Assembly: GCA_030849805.1 (NCBI GenBank)
Contig: JASANZ010002225.1
Span: 16,525 to 80,524, forward strand
From: Sergeia podlipaevii
Taxonomy: Eukaryota > Euglenozoa > Kinetoplastea > Trypanosomatida > Trypanosomatidae
Direction of reading: 5' to 3'
Length of the DNA: 64,000 bases
Made by a program: the position numbers and the translations under genes. This document shows, in pieces, positions 1-10,318 of the stretch. Position 1 is the first letter of the stretch. Every line of letters begins with the position of its first letter. Under the pieces are notes generated by a model. It ran no database searches. It was not told where the DNA came from and saw only the letters and a program-made list of their open reading frames with translations.

Positions 1-375
1 AGTGTATGAGATGACAGTTGTACTAATACTGATATACACTAAAAAAAGAAAAAGAATATATTTCCAAATGAGAACTGATTTTGCCTGCTGAATATATATT
101 TTTTTCTTTTCTTTTTGTTTTTTCTACTTGTTTCTTGTTGTTGTTTTTGTTTTTGTTTGTCCAAGGGTACTATATAGAGTGATTGGTCGAGAAGTAAATA
201 GAAATAGATAAGAGTTGACGTGCACAGGTACTTTTTTCCCATTTCCCACCGCTTGCTTGCGAGAAGTATACACGTGTTTGAGTCTTCAGTACATCTATTC
301 TTCCTTGAACGAGGCTTTGCAAACCCTTTATTATTATTTTTATTATTTGGTATTTAATATATATATATATTGCAG
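1..375 (+). promoter_or_regulatory. 5' spacer with trans-splice acceptor signal
   Basis: No gene is visible. A long T/C-rich tract runs from about 99 to 162 and is followed by AG at 164-165, the likely spliced-leader acceptor for the gene starting at 376 (5' UTR about 210 nt). A short AT run ends at 370, and a second AG at 374-375 directly abuts the ATG. Confidence 0.5.
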
Positions 376-2424
376 ATGGCTGACGTTTCGGAAAGCAGCA
401 GAGGAGCCACAGCCTCTTCCAAGCGTGTTGGCGCACCCCCGAGTGGGCGCGGCGGTGGCAACGGACGCCAGCTCCCCGCTCCGACGGTGGAGGTATTCCG
501 TCGTCGGCTCGCCCAAGCTGAGATGCAGTTGCGCGAAATGGAAGAGGAGCTCGCTCGCCTCACTGGCAAGCAAAACCGCGAGCTTGAGATGCTAGGCAAT
601 GAAAACAAACACTACCGTGAGCGCCTAGAGGAGATAAGAATGGAAGAGTGTATGTCTCCTGCAGAGTTGGAGGCAGTGCGTATCGGAACAGAAAGTGGCG
701 CGACTGGTGCCGCGGACTACCGTCTCATCGCGTCTAGCACCCCCAAGTACTGCATGTCGCGAGAGTTGATTGAGTGCAAGCGGGCGGACTGTGCTGAGGC
801 TGAGGCGAAGCTTGCAGGATCTAGACAATATCTACTGGAGTTGCGCCGTCAGCACCAGGCCATGAAGCGGCGCCAGTTTGGCTCAGGCCTGTTGGCTTCT
901 TACGCGCAGCTGACCTCTATTGATACACAGAAACAAACCACGCGCAACCAACTGCGAACGCTGGAGATGCACCTGGAGCGGGAGCTAGAGCGTTTCTCTG
1001 AACTACTCATTCATGCGAAGGCGATGCGCACGGAGATTGACTCTCTGCTTATAACACAGACACGATACAATAAAAGTTACCGTAAAAGACATGCGGAGCT
1101 GCTGGACACGCGGAAGGAGATGGCCTTCTTGATGGAAGTGTGCAGCCTTATCTTTGAGGAGCGCGAGCAGGAGTTGATGGAGCTCGCGGAGCTAAAGCGA
1201 CTTGCAGCCGAAGAGAGCCACAAGTACGAAGAGGCCTTTGTTGAGCTCACTGCCGTTATTGAAGAGAACGCAAACGCACAGCAAAACAATGAGACACGCA
1301 TGACTGAGCTTCAGAAAGCTCTACAGGAGTCCCGCCGCGACCGCATTCAGCTCGAGAAAACTAACCACGAGCACCAGTTGGAAGCACACCAGAACAACGG
1401 CAACCAAAAGCGGCGGTCTCATCCTAGTGGTTCGCGTGGCTCTCACGTTCCAGAAAGTGGGCGTTTGGGGTTGTTTGACGCGGGTGCAGATGAAGAGCAT
1501 AACCTCAACGCCCCACGCCACAATGATGACGTTATGGACGACAGCTACGACGAAGAGGACGAGGAAGAGGATGAAACGGGGGTTAAGGGGCAGGTACGCG
1601 AGCTTGACAAATTTTACGACCGCCTCGCTGCGATTGTGGACTCGGACGATATGAGCGATATGGTGGAGTTCCTCAACTGCAGCGCAGATCGACGTTTTGC
1701 CCACTTTTCAGACATGAACCGTCTTGAGGAGGAGATGGCAGCTCTGGAGACGGAGCGAACTTCCCTTATGCAAGAGATGGATGCTCTAGGGACGGAGACT
1801 CCGGAACAGCAAGCACGTTCGGAACGCATGCGAGCTCTTCAGAAGAAGCTCGACGACACAAAGGAGCGTATTGAGGAGCAGAATGCGCAGCTGGATTGCA
1901 CCACGGCCATCTTAGACAAGGTTGTGGTGGAGGTGTCCAAGCAGTTCCGTGGTGTTGGATGCGACGTTAGTGCGCTTCGCGAAAAAACTGGTTTGGAAGG
2001 TGTCATGCGCACAACGGCGACGGCATGTCTACAGTTGATTGAACAGCGTGTAGAGGAATACCTGCTGTCTTACTCCTGCAAGCAGCAGAAGCATCACCAG
2101 CAGATGTATGCTGGCACACAGGACTTGGCGTACGCTGGGGTTGCTACCAACAGCGCGATCCCGAACGCTGCTCGAACGCTATTGAAGCGGCCAGATCTCC
2201 TACCTCATGGTGAGATGAGCGCAAAGAGCCTCGTGCGACTCACCGCGCTGCCGCACACCGCTGAACCCTCTACACAGAGCTATAGTTACGCGTTGACGAC
2301 GACGCCTAGTATGTCCTTCGCACACTCAGGTGGCGGCACGGAGGACTTTAGCGGCAACGGTGGGGCAGAACAGCCCTTGTCCATGATAGAGGCTCGTGCC
2401 ATTTTAAGAGAGAAGATGCGTTGA
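376..2424 (+). CDS. Outer dynein arm docking complex-like coiled-coil protein (ODAD1/DC-type)
   Basis: A 682-residue, mostly helical protein. Residues about 189-260 (a heptad region containing RTEIDSLL, then a Lys/Arg-rich stretch, then EEREQE) and about 428-453 (VEFLNCSADRRFAHFSDMN) resemble the two best conserved blocks of the ODAD1/CCDC114, CCDC63 and ODAD3 proteins that anchor outer dynein arms to axonemal doublets. An acidic patch at about 384-401 and a disordered tail follow the family only loosely. The start is the first ATG; an upstream in-frame TTG was ignored. Expected site of action is the flagellar axoneme, inferred from the family. It could instead be another axonemal coiled coil. 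Confidence 0.65.
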   Translation: MADVSESSRGATASSKRVGAPPSGRGGGNGRQLPAPTVEVFRRRLAQAEMQLREMEEELARLTGKQNRELEMLGNENKHYRERLEEIRMEECMSPAELEAVRIGTESGATGAADYRLIASSTPKYCMSRELIECKRADCAEAEAKLAGSRQYLLELRRQHQAMKRRQFGSGLLASYAQLTSIDTQKQTTRNQLRTLEMHLERELERFSELLIHAKAMRTEIDSLLITQTRYNKSYRKRHAELLDTRKEMAFLMEVCSLIFEEREQELMELAELKRLAAEESHKYEEAFVELTAVIEENANAQQNNETRMTELQKALQESRRDRIQLEKTNHEHQLEAHQNNGNQKRRSHPSGSRGSHVPESGRLGLFDAGADEEHNLNAPRHNDDVMDDSYDEEDEEEDETGVKGQVRELDKFYDRLAAIVDSDDMSDMVEFLNCSADRRFAHFSDMNRLEEEMAALETERTSLMQEMDALGTETPEQQARSERMRALQKKLDDTKERIEEQNAQLDCTTAILDKVVVEVSKQFRGVGCDVSALREKTGLEGVMRTTATACLQLIEQRVEEYLLSYSCKQQKHHQQMYAGTQDLAYAGVATNSAIPNAARTLLKRPDLLPHGEMSAKSLVRLTALPHTAEPSTQSYSYALTTTPSMSFAHSGGGTEDFSGNGGAEQPLSMIEARAILREKMR

Positions 2425-3349
2425 TTGGGCATTCCACAGAGAGGTGCACACCCACAGGGAGAGAGATGATGTTTGCTTTGTTTTTTTTTTCTACTTTGGC
2501 GAGGCTTTTCTTTGTTTTGAATTGTCTTTAACTTCCTTTTCATGTGCTTTTTTTTCTCTTTACTTTAGAAGGTAAGTATAGCATAATAGATACGATTTCA
2601 GGAAGTCTTGTGTTTTTTTTTTTTTTTGGGGGGAGGACATTTTAGACATGATAGAGGTGTTTGATAAATTGTAGTTTTGCAGCGCGGTATCGGGAGGTTT
2701 TTTTTTCTTTTGTTTCTGTATTACAGTGCATGCAGAAGGAATGAAAGAAGAGAAGCTTTTTGAACGGCCAGTGACTGCACGTGCTCTCCATCTGCGTTGG
2801 TGATGCTCCGTAGAGGCGAGATTTTGCTTTTTTTTTTTCATGTGGGATACATTTTTGTATGAGGATTTTTGTTTTTCTCATTTTTCTTCATATATATATA
2901 TATATATATTTCAATGTTTCTTGGATAGAATTATGTACGCATAGTTGCGAAACAACACCTTACCACATGCGGTGAGGAGCAGACTACTTACAACAACAAC
3001 AAAAAAAAAAAGATGGGAGAATCATTGTGATAAACTTCAACATGGGCATATTGGGTAATGTAGTGCCCTTTACTTTCTCTTTTGTTAAGTTTTTCCTTTT
3101 CTTTGTTCTTTATGTTTTCACAGGACGAGCAGTGAATATTGGGACATGCTGTCTATAAAGGCAATTCTTCTTATATTATACATTTCTATTTTTAGTTACT
3201 GCATAAATGATTTTTTTTTGTACTTCTCCCTTTTTTTAAATTATCCTCTGCTAATCAGAAATAGTTCTCATTTTTTTTTTTACAAGTTTATCCATTTGTT
3301 TACCATTTTTTTTTTCTCCCGTCCTTTTTTTTTTTTTCGTCTGATACCG
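2425..3349 (+). promoter_or_regulatory. Intergenic spacer with polypyrimidine tracts
   Basis: No gene is visible. It holds a T15 run (2613-2627), an (AT)10 run (2890-2909) and, near its end, several T-rich tracts. AG at 3285-3286 after the T11 run is the best acceptor for the gene at 3350. More poly-T lies between that AG and the ATG, so the 5' UTR itself is T-rich. Confidence 0.45.
2890..2909. repeat. (AT)10 microsatellite
   Basis: Uninterrupted AT dinucleotide run in the spacer, typical of the AT-rich intergenic DNA of this window. Confidence 0.9.
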
Positions 3350-3742
3350 ATGGCCGCTTCTCGAGTTCTCTGTGCCTTTCTGGCTGTTCTCCTTCTCCTT
3401 GGCGCCGCAAACGCTCAGGTTGTAGAGCTCAACCCGGATAACTACAAGAGCGTGGTGGAGGATCCCACCAAGGACGTGTTTGTTATGTTCTATGCTCCCT
3501 GGTGCGGCCACTGCAACAACATGAAGCCCGATTGGGAGCTGCTCGCCGCTGACTACCCTCCCACTGGCGACGTGGTCATTGCCAAGGTGGACGCCACCCT
3601 GCACCGCAGCATTGGCCGAGCCAACGGCGTGCAGGGCTTCCCTACTCTCAAGATCTTTACCAAGACGAACAAGGCTGGCGAGGAGTACGAGGGTCCTCGC
3701 ACCAAGGATGCCTGGAAGAACTACATCAAATCCTTCAGGTAG
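3350..3742 (+). CDS. Secreted single-domain thioredoxin/PDI-like protein, intact CGHC
   Basis: A 130-residue protein with a clear signal peptide (residues 1-22, cleavage near ANA|QVV) and one thioredoxin fold. The active site WCGHC (Cys52, Cys55) and the cis-proline loop GFPTL (Pro98) are present, as in a PDI a-domain. It most likely acts as a thiol oxidoreductase in the secretory pathway. The C-terminus KSFR is not a standard ER-retention signal. The open frame extends upstream without ATG support through the poly-T leader; the start chosen is the first Met followed by a credible signal peptide. A paralogue with a degenerate active site lies at 33419. Confidence 0.88.
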   Translation: MAASRVLCAFLAVLLLLGAANAQVVELNPDNYKSVVEDPTKDVFVMFYAPWCGHCNNMKPDWELLAADYPPTGDVVIAKVDATLHRSIGRANGVQGFPTLKIFTKTNKAGEEYEGPRTKDAWKNYIKSFR

Positions 3743-4924
3743 TAAGCATATATGTACGTTTGCAAGTTCATACATATGTATTTGTGAGGTTCGTTACTTC
3801 TTGTTTTGCTTGACGTATTCCTTGTCTCCTATGTTATTTTTTTGTCTCATTTTTTTTATGAGTTAGCCCCTTCTGCATTTTTTTTTTTTTTGGAGGGAGG
3901 AGCGGGGGCTGCTGGGGGAGCTTCACGATGTTGGCAGAAAAAGGAGTCATTTTCTTTTTAGGCGCGTCGGTTTAAATTGGGTGATATCTTTCTTCTGGAT
4001 GTCTCAGCCCCGTTGTAGAGGAAATGGGCTTTTGTACTTACGTTACCCCTTTGTGGACTCCCTTTGTTCAATCGCAAAAAGAAAAAAAACCATTTTTTTT
4101 GTAGATGGTGCCGCTACTACTACTTACATACGCGCAGTAGCTTGGCCGAGGGCGTAGCAGAGAGAAACAAACGAACAAAAAAACATGACGAGAAGGAGGG
4201 ATGCATCAAGGAATCTCAGGAGAGAGGAAAGCAATAAATGAAAAAAGGAGAGGCTTTTTTTTACTTGTATGATGCCGTAGACGTGCACTCCGCTTGCAGT
4301 GGCGTGTGTGTGTGCGTGCATATATATATATATAGCTGTCTATAAGAGTGTAGTGCATCAATCTGCCTTGCTTACCTTATTTTTTTTTTTTTTGTTCGGT
4401 TTGCAGTGTGTTGTGAGAACTATCATACAAGCAGTGTGATATTGTAGCTTCACAACCTCGCATCTGTTGAAAGAGAGGAAGGGAAAAAGCAGCGAAACTT
4501 TTATTTATCTATTATATACAGAAATTTTAAAGAAGAATGTATGAAAATGCAGCCTTGTGGAGCTCATTACCGTGAGTTGATTAACATGAGCAGACTCACA
4601 CACAAGATGGAGGGGTGTAATCCTGATACATTATTCTGAAACTTCGCATTTTCTTTTTTTGAAATATCAATTTAGAAAATGGATCGTTTCATTCTCTTTT
4701 CGTATTTTTTTTCTTTTCTTTGTATTTGTTTTGAATCACTTTAAAATAAGTTTTCTCTATCTACCCTTTTGCGTGCTCTCACAAATCACCAAATTGTGTT
4801 ATTAAGCGTCTATCAACACACATAACGCTTCCATCGTCTTCGATTGAAAGCAGCGGAAGGAAGAATCGGTATAAACTGTGAGTGTTTACAAGAACCCACA
4901 CAAGCGAACAGAGAGAAAAAAAAA
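3743..4924 (+). promoter_or_regulatory. Long intergenic spacer
   Basis: No gene is visible in about 1.2 kb. T-rich runs occur at about 3878-3891, 4380-4393 and 4708-4732, and a short AT run at 4320-4334. The AGs at 4749-4750 and 4805-4806 are both plausible acceptors for the gene at 4925. Confidence 0.4.
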
Positions 4925-5827
4925 ATGCCACCAGCCACCGTAGAAGAAGAGCATGCATGGCAGAGCCCATTGCTCAAGCAGCGTATTGCGGCTGGAGCTG
5001 ATTTCCAGAACGTGGCTCTCACATTTGCTGCTGGCATGATGCGTTCAGAATCCGCACGTGTGGATGGACAGCTTACCGAGGACTTTGGGGCCATCATGCG
5101 CGGCAATGCAGTCTATATTCACAACTTTATTTGCTCGGAGAAGGACAACACACTGTACAGTGAGATGAAGAGGGAACTGATAGCGTCCACAGGGGCGACA
5201 ATGGCGGGCAACGGCGGACTTATCGAGTGGAACAAGCACCAGGTGTTCGATAATCCTACTGAAATTAGCAAAACGTTCAACGATATCATTGACATGCTTG
5301 CAGAGTACTTTGACCTGGATGTTTATGCTACACGCCTGAACTATTATAGGGATGGATCCCAGTGGAAGCCGCAGCACCACGACAGCCACGCGTACGGTGG
5401 ACGTGCGGAGCGTGAGGACTTCACAGTCGGCATCACACTTGGCGCCAGTCGCAGTTTGCTGTTTGTGCACGAGGCCTCGAAGCAAGAGTTTAACTTTCCA
5501 CAAACCAACGGCGACTGCTTTGCCTTTACAGGTGAAGTCAACCGCACCTTTACGCACGGTGTGCCTCGCGTGAACACCCCTATTGGGGATCGCTTCAGCA
5601 TTATTGCGTGGGGCAGGCGTCGTACATTGAACGAGCGCAACGGCGGGGTGCCGAGCAGTGCGTCTGGCATCTTGAAGGGAAAGCAGATCGTCACCATCGA
5701 TGATGCGCTGGCGGCTGCTAAGGACCTCGTCTCTGCTGCCTGCACAGCACCGGGGAGTGGCCCAGTGGCATCCGCTGGGAATACAAAGGCTGCCCCTAAG
5801 TCAAAGAAGAAAAACCGTCTTCAGTAA
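4925..5827 (+). CDS. AlkB-like 2-oxoglutarate/Fe(II) dioxygenase
   Basis: A 300-residue protein with the double-stranded beta-helix signature of 2OG-Fe(II) oxygenases. Visible elements are the HxD pair in QHHDSHAYG (His151/Asp153), the distal iron ligand in FTHGVPR (His211) and the 2OG-binding Arg in DRFSIIAWG (Arg223). The spacing and the tyrosine-rich strand LNYYRDGSQWKPQ before HxD fit AlkB-type enzymes, so nucleic-acid or protein demethylation/hydroxylation is likely; the substrate cannot be read from sequence. The C-terminus is lysine-rich (KSKKKNR), possibly nuclear. An upstream in-frame TTG was rejected in favour of this ATG, which follows an A-rich leader. Confidence 0.78.
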   Translation: MPPATVEEEHAWQSPLLKQRIAAGADFQNVALTFAAGMMRSESARVDGQLTEDFGAIMRGNAVYIHNFICSEKDNTLYSEMKRELIASTGATMAGNGGLIEWNKHQVFDNPTEISKTFNDIIDMLAEYFDLDVYATRLNYYRDGSQWKPQHHDSHAYGGRAEREDFTVGITLGASRSLLFVHEASKQEFNFPQTNGDCFAFTGEVNRTFTHGVPRVNTPIGDRFSIIAWGRRRTLNERNGGVPSSASGILKGKQIVTIDDALAAAKDLVSAACTAPGSGPVASAGNTKAAPKSKKKNRLQ

Positions 5828-6378
5828 ATACAAGAGGAAAAACAATGAGAGCATGAAGACGGCCTTCCTATACTTACATAGAAGTGTGAGTTTTCCCTGC
5901 TTTGGGTTAACACATACATGCATACATACACGACATATATATACATATTACATGTATAGCATATTTGTTAAATTGAGGGACAGGGTCTATGATCCACACC
6001 CTCAGTGCTCCCGTCTTTGATATATATATATATATATATATAGATATATATATAGATAGATAGATAGATTTACTTTTACATGGATAGTTCTCTTGTAGCA
6101 GAAATCGAAAGATTGCGCGGTCTTTTATTACTGGTCAATATATATACACATCCCTCTCTACAAATACTTTTTCTCTCGAGTCATATATATAGAGAAATTG
6201 ACCCGTATAGGTACCATTATGATCTATTCTTGATCACTTTCTAACATTATGTTTCTCTCTCTCTCTCTCATTTTCTACTTGATTATCAATGTATTTTTCT
6301 TCTATCTACTAGCTACAATACAACCTTTCAGATTCCCCCCCCCCGGTCAAACCCGATCATATACGAGTATTCATCGCC
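5828..6378 (+). promoter_or_regulatory. Intergenic spacer with TA/GATA repeat and acceptor
   Basis: No gene is visible. A TA/GATA repeat occupies 6020-6069. A TC-rich tract (6251-6310) leads to AG at 6311-6312, the likely acceptor for the aldolase gene (5' UTR about 66 nt). A C10 run sits at 6335-6344 inside that 5' UTR. Confidence 0.5.
6020..6069. repeat. TA and GATA simple repeat
   Basis: About eleven TA units followed by TAGATATA and then GATA units. Confidence 0.9.
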
Positions 6379-7218
6379 ATGACCGACCTCAAGATGACCT
6401 CCCGCCCAGGCTACACTGGCCAGCTCAACGGCAAGATCCTTGAGCGCATCCACTTTCTTGCCAGCGAGCTGAACATACCGAACCTGGAGGACAAATTTCC
6501 TCACCTGAAGGTCACCGATGGCTCCTGGCGCAGGAAGATCTCTCCTACCGAAAGTGTCGCTGATCACATTGATCACACTCAGCTCAAGGCTGCTGCCACC
6601 CGCACTGACATCGAGCAGCTGTGCAAGGAGGCTATTGATAACAAGTTCAAGGCTGTCTGTGTTAACGGCTGCCGCGTGGCTCTGTGCAAGGAGCTGCTGA
6701 AGGGCAGCGGAGTGCTCATTGCCTGCGTGTGCGGCTTTCCTCTTGGTCAGATGACGTCTACCATGAAAGCTGCTGAGAGCAAGGAAGAGTGTGATCTCGG
6801 CGCGGATGAGGTAGACATGGTCATTAACGTTGGCGAGCTCAAGGACAGAAACTACAAGTTCGTGTACGCCGACATTAAGGCTGTTGTGGATGCCTGCGGA
6901 TCCTCCAAGATCTCGAAGGTCATCTTTGAGACCTGCCTGCTGACGGATGAGGAGATTATCGACTGCGCCATTATCTGTGTTGCTGCCGGTGCGAACTTTG
7001 TGAAGACCTCGACCGGGTTCAGCACGTCTGGTTCCACCCCGGAGGTGATCGACATCATGTTGGCGGTAGTGGGTAACGCTGCTCTTGTGAAGGCTGCCGG
7101 TGGCGTGCGTGACTACAATACTGCCCACCAATACGTGCAGGTTGGCGTCGAGCGCATCGGCACCAGCTCTGGCGTTGCTATTATGAGCGGTAAGCCCGCC
7201 TCTGCTGGCTCGTACTAA
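6379..7218 (+). CDS. Deoxyribose-phosphate aldolase (DERA)
   Basis: A 279-residue class I aldolase that splits 2-deoxyribose 5-phosphate into glyceraldehyde 3-phosphate and acetaldehyde, linking deoxynucleoside breakdown to glycolysis. The family core is intact: HIDHTQLK near residue 65, DEVDMVINVG (Asp146), the Schiff-base Lys209 in FVKTSTGF, and the second active-site Lys238 in VKAAGGVRDY. The first 55 residues extend beyond bacterial DERA, as in eukaryotic forms. No glycosomal tripeptide is present (C-terminus GSY). Codons are strongly biased to C/G endings (AAG, CTG, GCC), more than in most neighbours, suggesting high expression. The start is the first ATG after the acceptor. Confidence 0.95.
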   Translation: MTDLKMTSRPGYTGQLNGKILERIHFLASELNIPNLEDKFPHLKVTDGSWRRKISPTESVADHIDHTQLKAAATRTDIEQLCKEAIDNKFKAVCVNGCRVALCKELLKGSGVLIACVCGFPLGQMTSTMKAAESKEECDLGADEVDMVINVGELKDRNYKFVYADIKAVVDACGSSKISKVIFETCLLTDEEIIDCAIICVAAGANFVKTSTGFSTSGSTPEVIDIMLAVVGNAALVKAAGGVRDYNTAHQYVQVGVERIGTSSGVAIMSGKPASAGSY

Positions 7219-8155
7219 GGTTATATATATTACACCTCACACGCCCAAATATATATATATCGTTTATTGAAGTAAAGAGAATTATGTGTGTCTTCCATGT
7301 TCGCTTCTCTTTTCATCCTGTTCATTAAGATGGCGACTACATTTCGTTTCTCGGGTGTTATCAGAAGCAAAAAGATATCTGGGGAAAAAAAAATACATAT
7401 ATTCTCTTTAGTACTTCCCTCAATATTAATACTATTATCATTACTTACCACTAGTTGTGGAACGTAAAGTGTCTCTGATTGTTTTTAAAAAGAAAACGAA
7501 TACCGCATGTTTATCATTTATGTTCCACACACATCAAAACAAATGGTTTATATACATAAGAACAAGTAGTGCTGTGAGGGGAAAGAAAAAAAAAAAATAT
7601 GCTTCACAAATACGAAGACGTTTACATTTGTGACCACGCTTTCATGAAAAGGAAAGAAGAAAATGAAAGCCACAAAAGAGACACCCTCCAAAAAGAGAAG
7701 AAGAAAGAAAAGAATTGTTCCACATTACTTTCATTATGTTCTATTTTTAAAATGAAAAAAAAAACAGAACAATTTGTGTTCGTTGATCCAACATCTTTTT
7801 TTTTGTTGTTGTTGTTGTTCTTGTGTGTATGCGTGTCGCTCTCTGCGCTTTACCAATGCTTTTACTCACTATTGCCTTTGATCAACTGCATGTATGTTTC
7901 TCTGCGGCAAATATTTTTTTTGTTATCTCTTCCACACTCTCATTGTTTCTCTCTCTCACTCTCTCTTTTTTTTTATAGTATTTCAACCTATCATGCCAAC
8001 AGCATTGCTTGGACACGCAGTGAATAATATATATAACCTGCTGTATTTTGTAGATATCAGCTCTTCATCCACGCATTGTTGAAAAGAGAAATAAAAGAGA
8101 AGAAAAAGAAAACTTATTTTAAAAAGGGAAACACACATTATTCTTGTGCATAGAG
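7219..8155 (+). promoter_or_regulatory. Intergenic spacer, A-rich then pyrimidine-rich
   Basis: No convincing gene. A 142-codon open frame at 7599-8027 is an A-rich then T/C-rich low-complexity translation and is not accepted. A long TC tract (about 7901-7976) ends in AG 7977-7978, the likely acceptor for the gene at 8156. Confidence 0.5.
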
Positions 8156-10060
8156 ATGCAACATTCAAAGAACGACATCCCATCGGCGTTTGTGTGGACT
8201 GGGGAGGCACCTTTGAAGCTATCGCCGCAGGTCTCTGCAGCGCCAGATCCTATTTTATCTATTGAGCGCACAGAGGGGAAGTGCTCTCATACCAATGACG
8301 ACGAGGCTCAGGGGTTGTACGAGGACAGTACTCGTAGCTCCTCTCCTGTCCCGGTCGTTCCACCACGGTCAAGTAGTAGTTCTACTGATATCTTGGATAG
8401 GGAGAGTGTCCAGCATAGTGCGAACAACAACAGTAGTAACCATAGCAGCTTGGAAGACGCTGAGGAAAGATGGAGAACTGCTCAGACTCTTTTGCTTCAG
8501 TACCGTAGACACTTGGCGCAAGTGATGCGTACGGCGGCAGCGGCGGAGGCGGACAGAGACTTGGTTGATATCAAGTGCAGACGTGTTGAGGCAGAGCTGG
8601 CGCAGATGCGAGTGGCAGCATCGTCCGCTACTTTGGCAGTAACAAATAATGATCTTCAACAATACATCACCCCTGTTGTGGAAGTCAATGAAGCTCATAC
8701 ACGCAATGATACTGAGTTGATGAAGGAGCTGAGGAAACATATCGCGATGCTTGAGGAGGACTGTGCTTCGAAAGACAAACGAATTGCTCATCTACAGGAG
8801 CAACTGACTACCACGCGAGCAGCTGCATTGACCGTTCTCGAGAGTACCGATCGACCCTCTACGGGTGAACCCGCAATGGCCAGCGAGTCAAAAAAAAATT
8901 CGTTGCTTAGTCCACAGTTGAATGACACACAGTACAGTGACGAATGCGATCACAGATGGAGGGAGGCTGTACGTGATGGATGGCAATTTGTTTCTGCACT
9001 CGTCGCAGTTACAGAGCAGGACAATTTTATGCCTGCTGCTATGCTGGAGGGCCAGAAGCAAGCACTTGTAAACCTTCAGGCGCGACTGGCATCGATGTCT
9101 GAGGCGATTAACATCAGCGCAACAGACGCACTGGAGTGCCTTAGAGATGAACGGAAAGCCATAGCTGGTCTTGTGTCTTCTGCCGCTGCGTGTCTTGAAT
9201 CAACTAACGCTCAGTTAGCGATTTATGACGATGAGCTTGCTCGTAGCCGCTCCATGCTTGCCACACGCATGGCGGAGGTGGAGAAGGACTACGACATCAC
9301 GGTGGAGGAACTCCATGCCACCATTGCTGAGTTGGAGGAGAAGCTTGCCGGCGTGGTTGGCTCTAACCAGCAACCGTGGACCGCTGGGGTGCCAAACATG
9401 GCCTACTCCGCCTCGACCAGCGGTGCGGGCGCAGGGGCAGGGAGCGGTGGCGCTGCTTCACAAATGATGGTGACCCCTACCGTTGCAGTGACTGGTGGAT
9501 CGGCCATGGGTGGAGGACCTGGTGGTGGTACCGCGACTCGCAATTTCATCAATATTGGGTGTCCCTCTTCTTTCAGACAGCAACCGAGACGTGTACGTGC
9601 CATCCATCAAGCTAGAGGATTGCCGGGTATTGGAGCACCACCCAGCGCTTTCATGACAGCGAGCGGCCCACCTTCTTCACGACCCGGCGTAGATACTGGT
9701 ACGCAGACTGCACTATCTTTGGAATTTGTCAAGGCAATGATGGCTTTTGGTTCTGAACGAAGTTCCCAATCCCCAACTGTGATGAGCACCTCAGACATGG
9801 CGAGGTCGAGCTCCATTTCCTCCCCAAGTGGTCTGCAGCCTGCAGGAGGGACAGCGGGACTTCAACGTGCTCAGCGCCGAGAGAAGGAGGCGGAGCTGGT
9901 GGACCTCCTTGCGACCGAGGTGGAGAACTTGAGCACTGAGCTGGCGACGCAGAATGCGCTGGTTCAAGCGCTCCAGGTGCAGAGGCGGCGCTTTCTAAGC
10001 CAAGTTGACGTGCCGGTTAGTTTTCTTGAGCGGACGGCGCTGCGCTCGCGTGTACTGTAA
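8156..10060 (+). CDS. Coiled-coil protein of unknown function
   Basis: A 634-residue protein not recognised. The first 100 residues are Ser-rich and disordered. Helical, charged segments follow at about 105-165, 190-225 and 375-405, then a Gly/Ala/Ser low-complexity stretch at about 420-465, a Pro/Ser-rich part, and a final coiled coil (about 575-615) ending near LSQVDVPVSFLERT. This could be a cytoskeletal or flagellar protein, but nothing identifies a family. The ATG is preceded in frame by a TTG that was ignored. Confidence 0.85.
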   Translation: MQHSKNDIPSAFVWTGEAPLKLSPQVSAAPDPILSIERTEGKCSHTNDDEAQGLYEDSTRSSSPVPVVPPRSSSSSTDILDRESVQHSANNNSSNHSSLEDAEERWRTAQTLLLQYRRHLAQVMRTAAAAEADRDLVDIKCRRVEAELAQMRVAASSATLAVTNNDLQQYITPVVEVNEAHTRNDTELMKELRKHIAMLEEDCASKDKRIAHLQEQLTTTRAAALTVLESTDRPSTGEPAMASESKKNSLLSPQLNDTQYSDECDHRWREAVRDGWQFVSALVAVTEQDNFMPAAMLEGQKQALVNLQARLASMSEAINISATDALECLRDERKAIAGLVSSAAACLESTNAQLAIYDDELARSRSMLATRMAEVEKDYDITVEELHATIAELEEKLAGVVGSNQQPWTAGVPNMAYSASTSGAGAGAGSGGAASQMMVTPTVAVTGGSAMGGGPGGGTATRNFINIGCPSSFRQQPRRVRAIHQARGLPGIGAPPSAFMTASGPPSSRPGVDTGTQTALSLEFVKAMMAFGSERSSQSPTVMSTSDMARSSSISSPSGLQPAGGTAGLQRAQRREKEAELVDLLATEVENLSTELATQNALVQALQVQRRRFLSQVDVPVSFLERTALRSRVL

Positions 10061-10318
10061 ACGTTTCTTCTACCTTTTTTAAAAAAAATTCTTTGCATCT
10101 ATTGAATTTTTCGTAGCTTAAAAAAAAACATTTTAGAGTCATTTCACTTGAGGTCTCTTCTTGTTTTTTGCCTTATTAATGGTGATCGATATAAACTTTC
10201 TCTCCATATTTGCTTGCTTTTTCTCTTGTTTGTTTGCTCAGTCAAAGGATTTTTAATCAATAGTACAACTTCCTATCAGTACATACGTGCATTCACAAGT
10301 ATATATTAAGAAGAAGAG

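Noticed and set aside
3350..3742. Possibility that the thioredoxin-like gene is a cytosolic thioredoxin
   Set aside because: A clear signal peptide and the CGHC (not CGPC) active site fit a PDI-type secretory protein.
7599..8027. A 142-codon ATG frame
   Set aside because: A-rich then T/C-rich low complexity (Lys/Glu then Phe/Leu/Ser); overlaps the polypyrimidine tract upstream of 8156.
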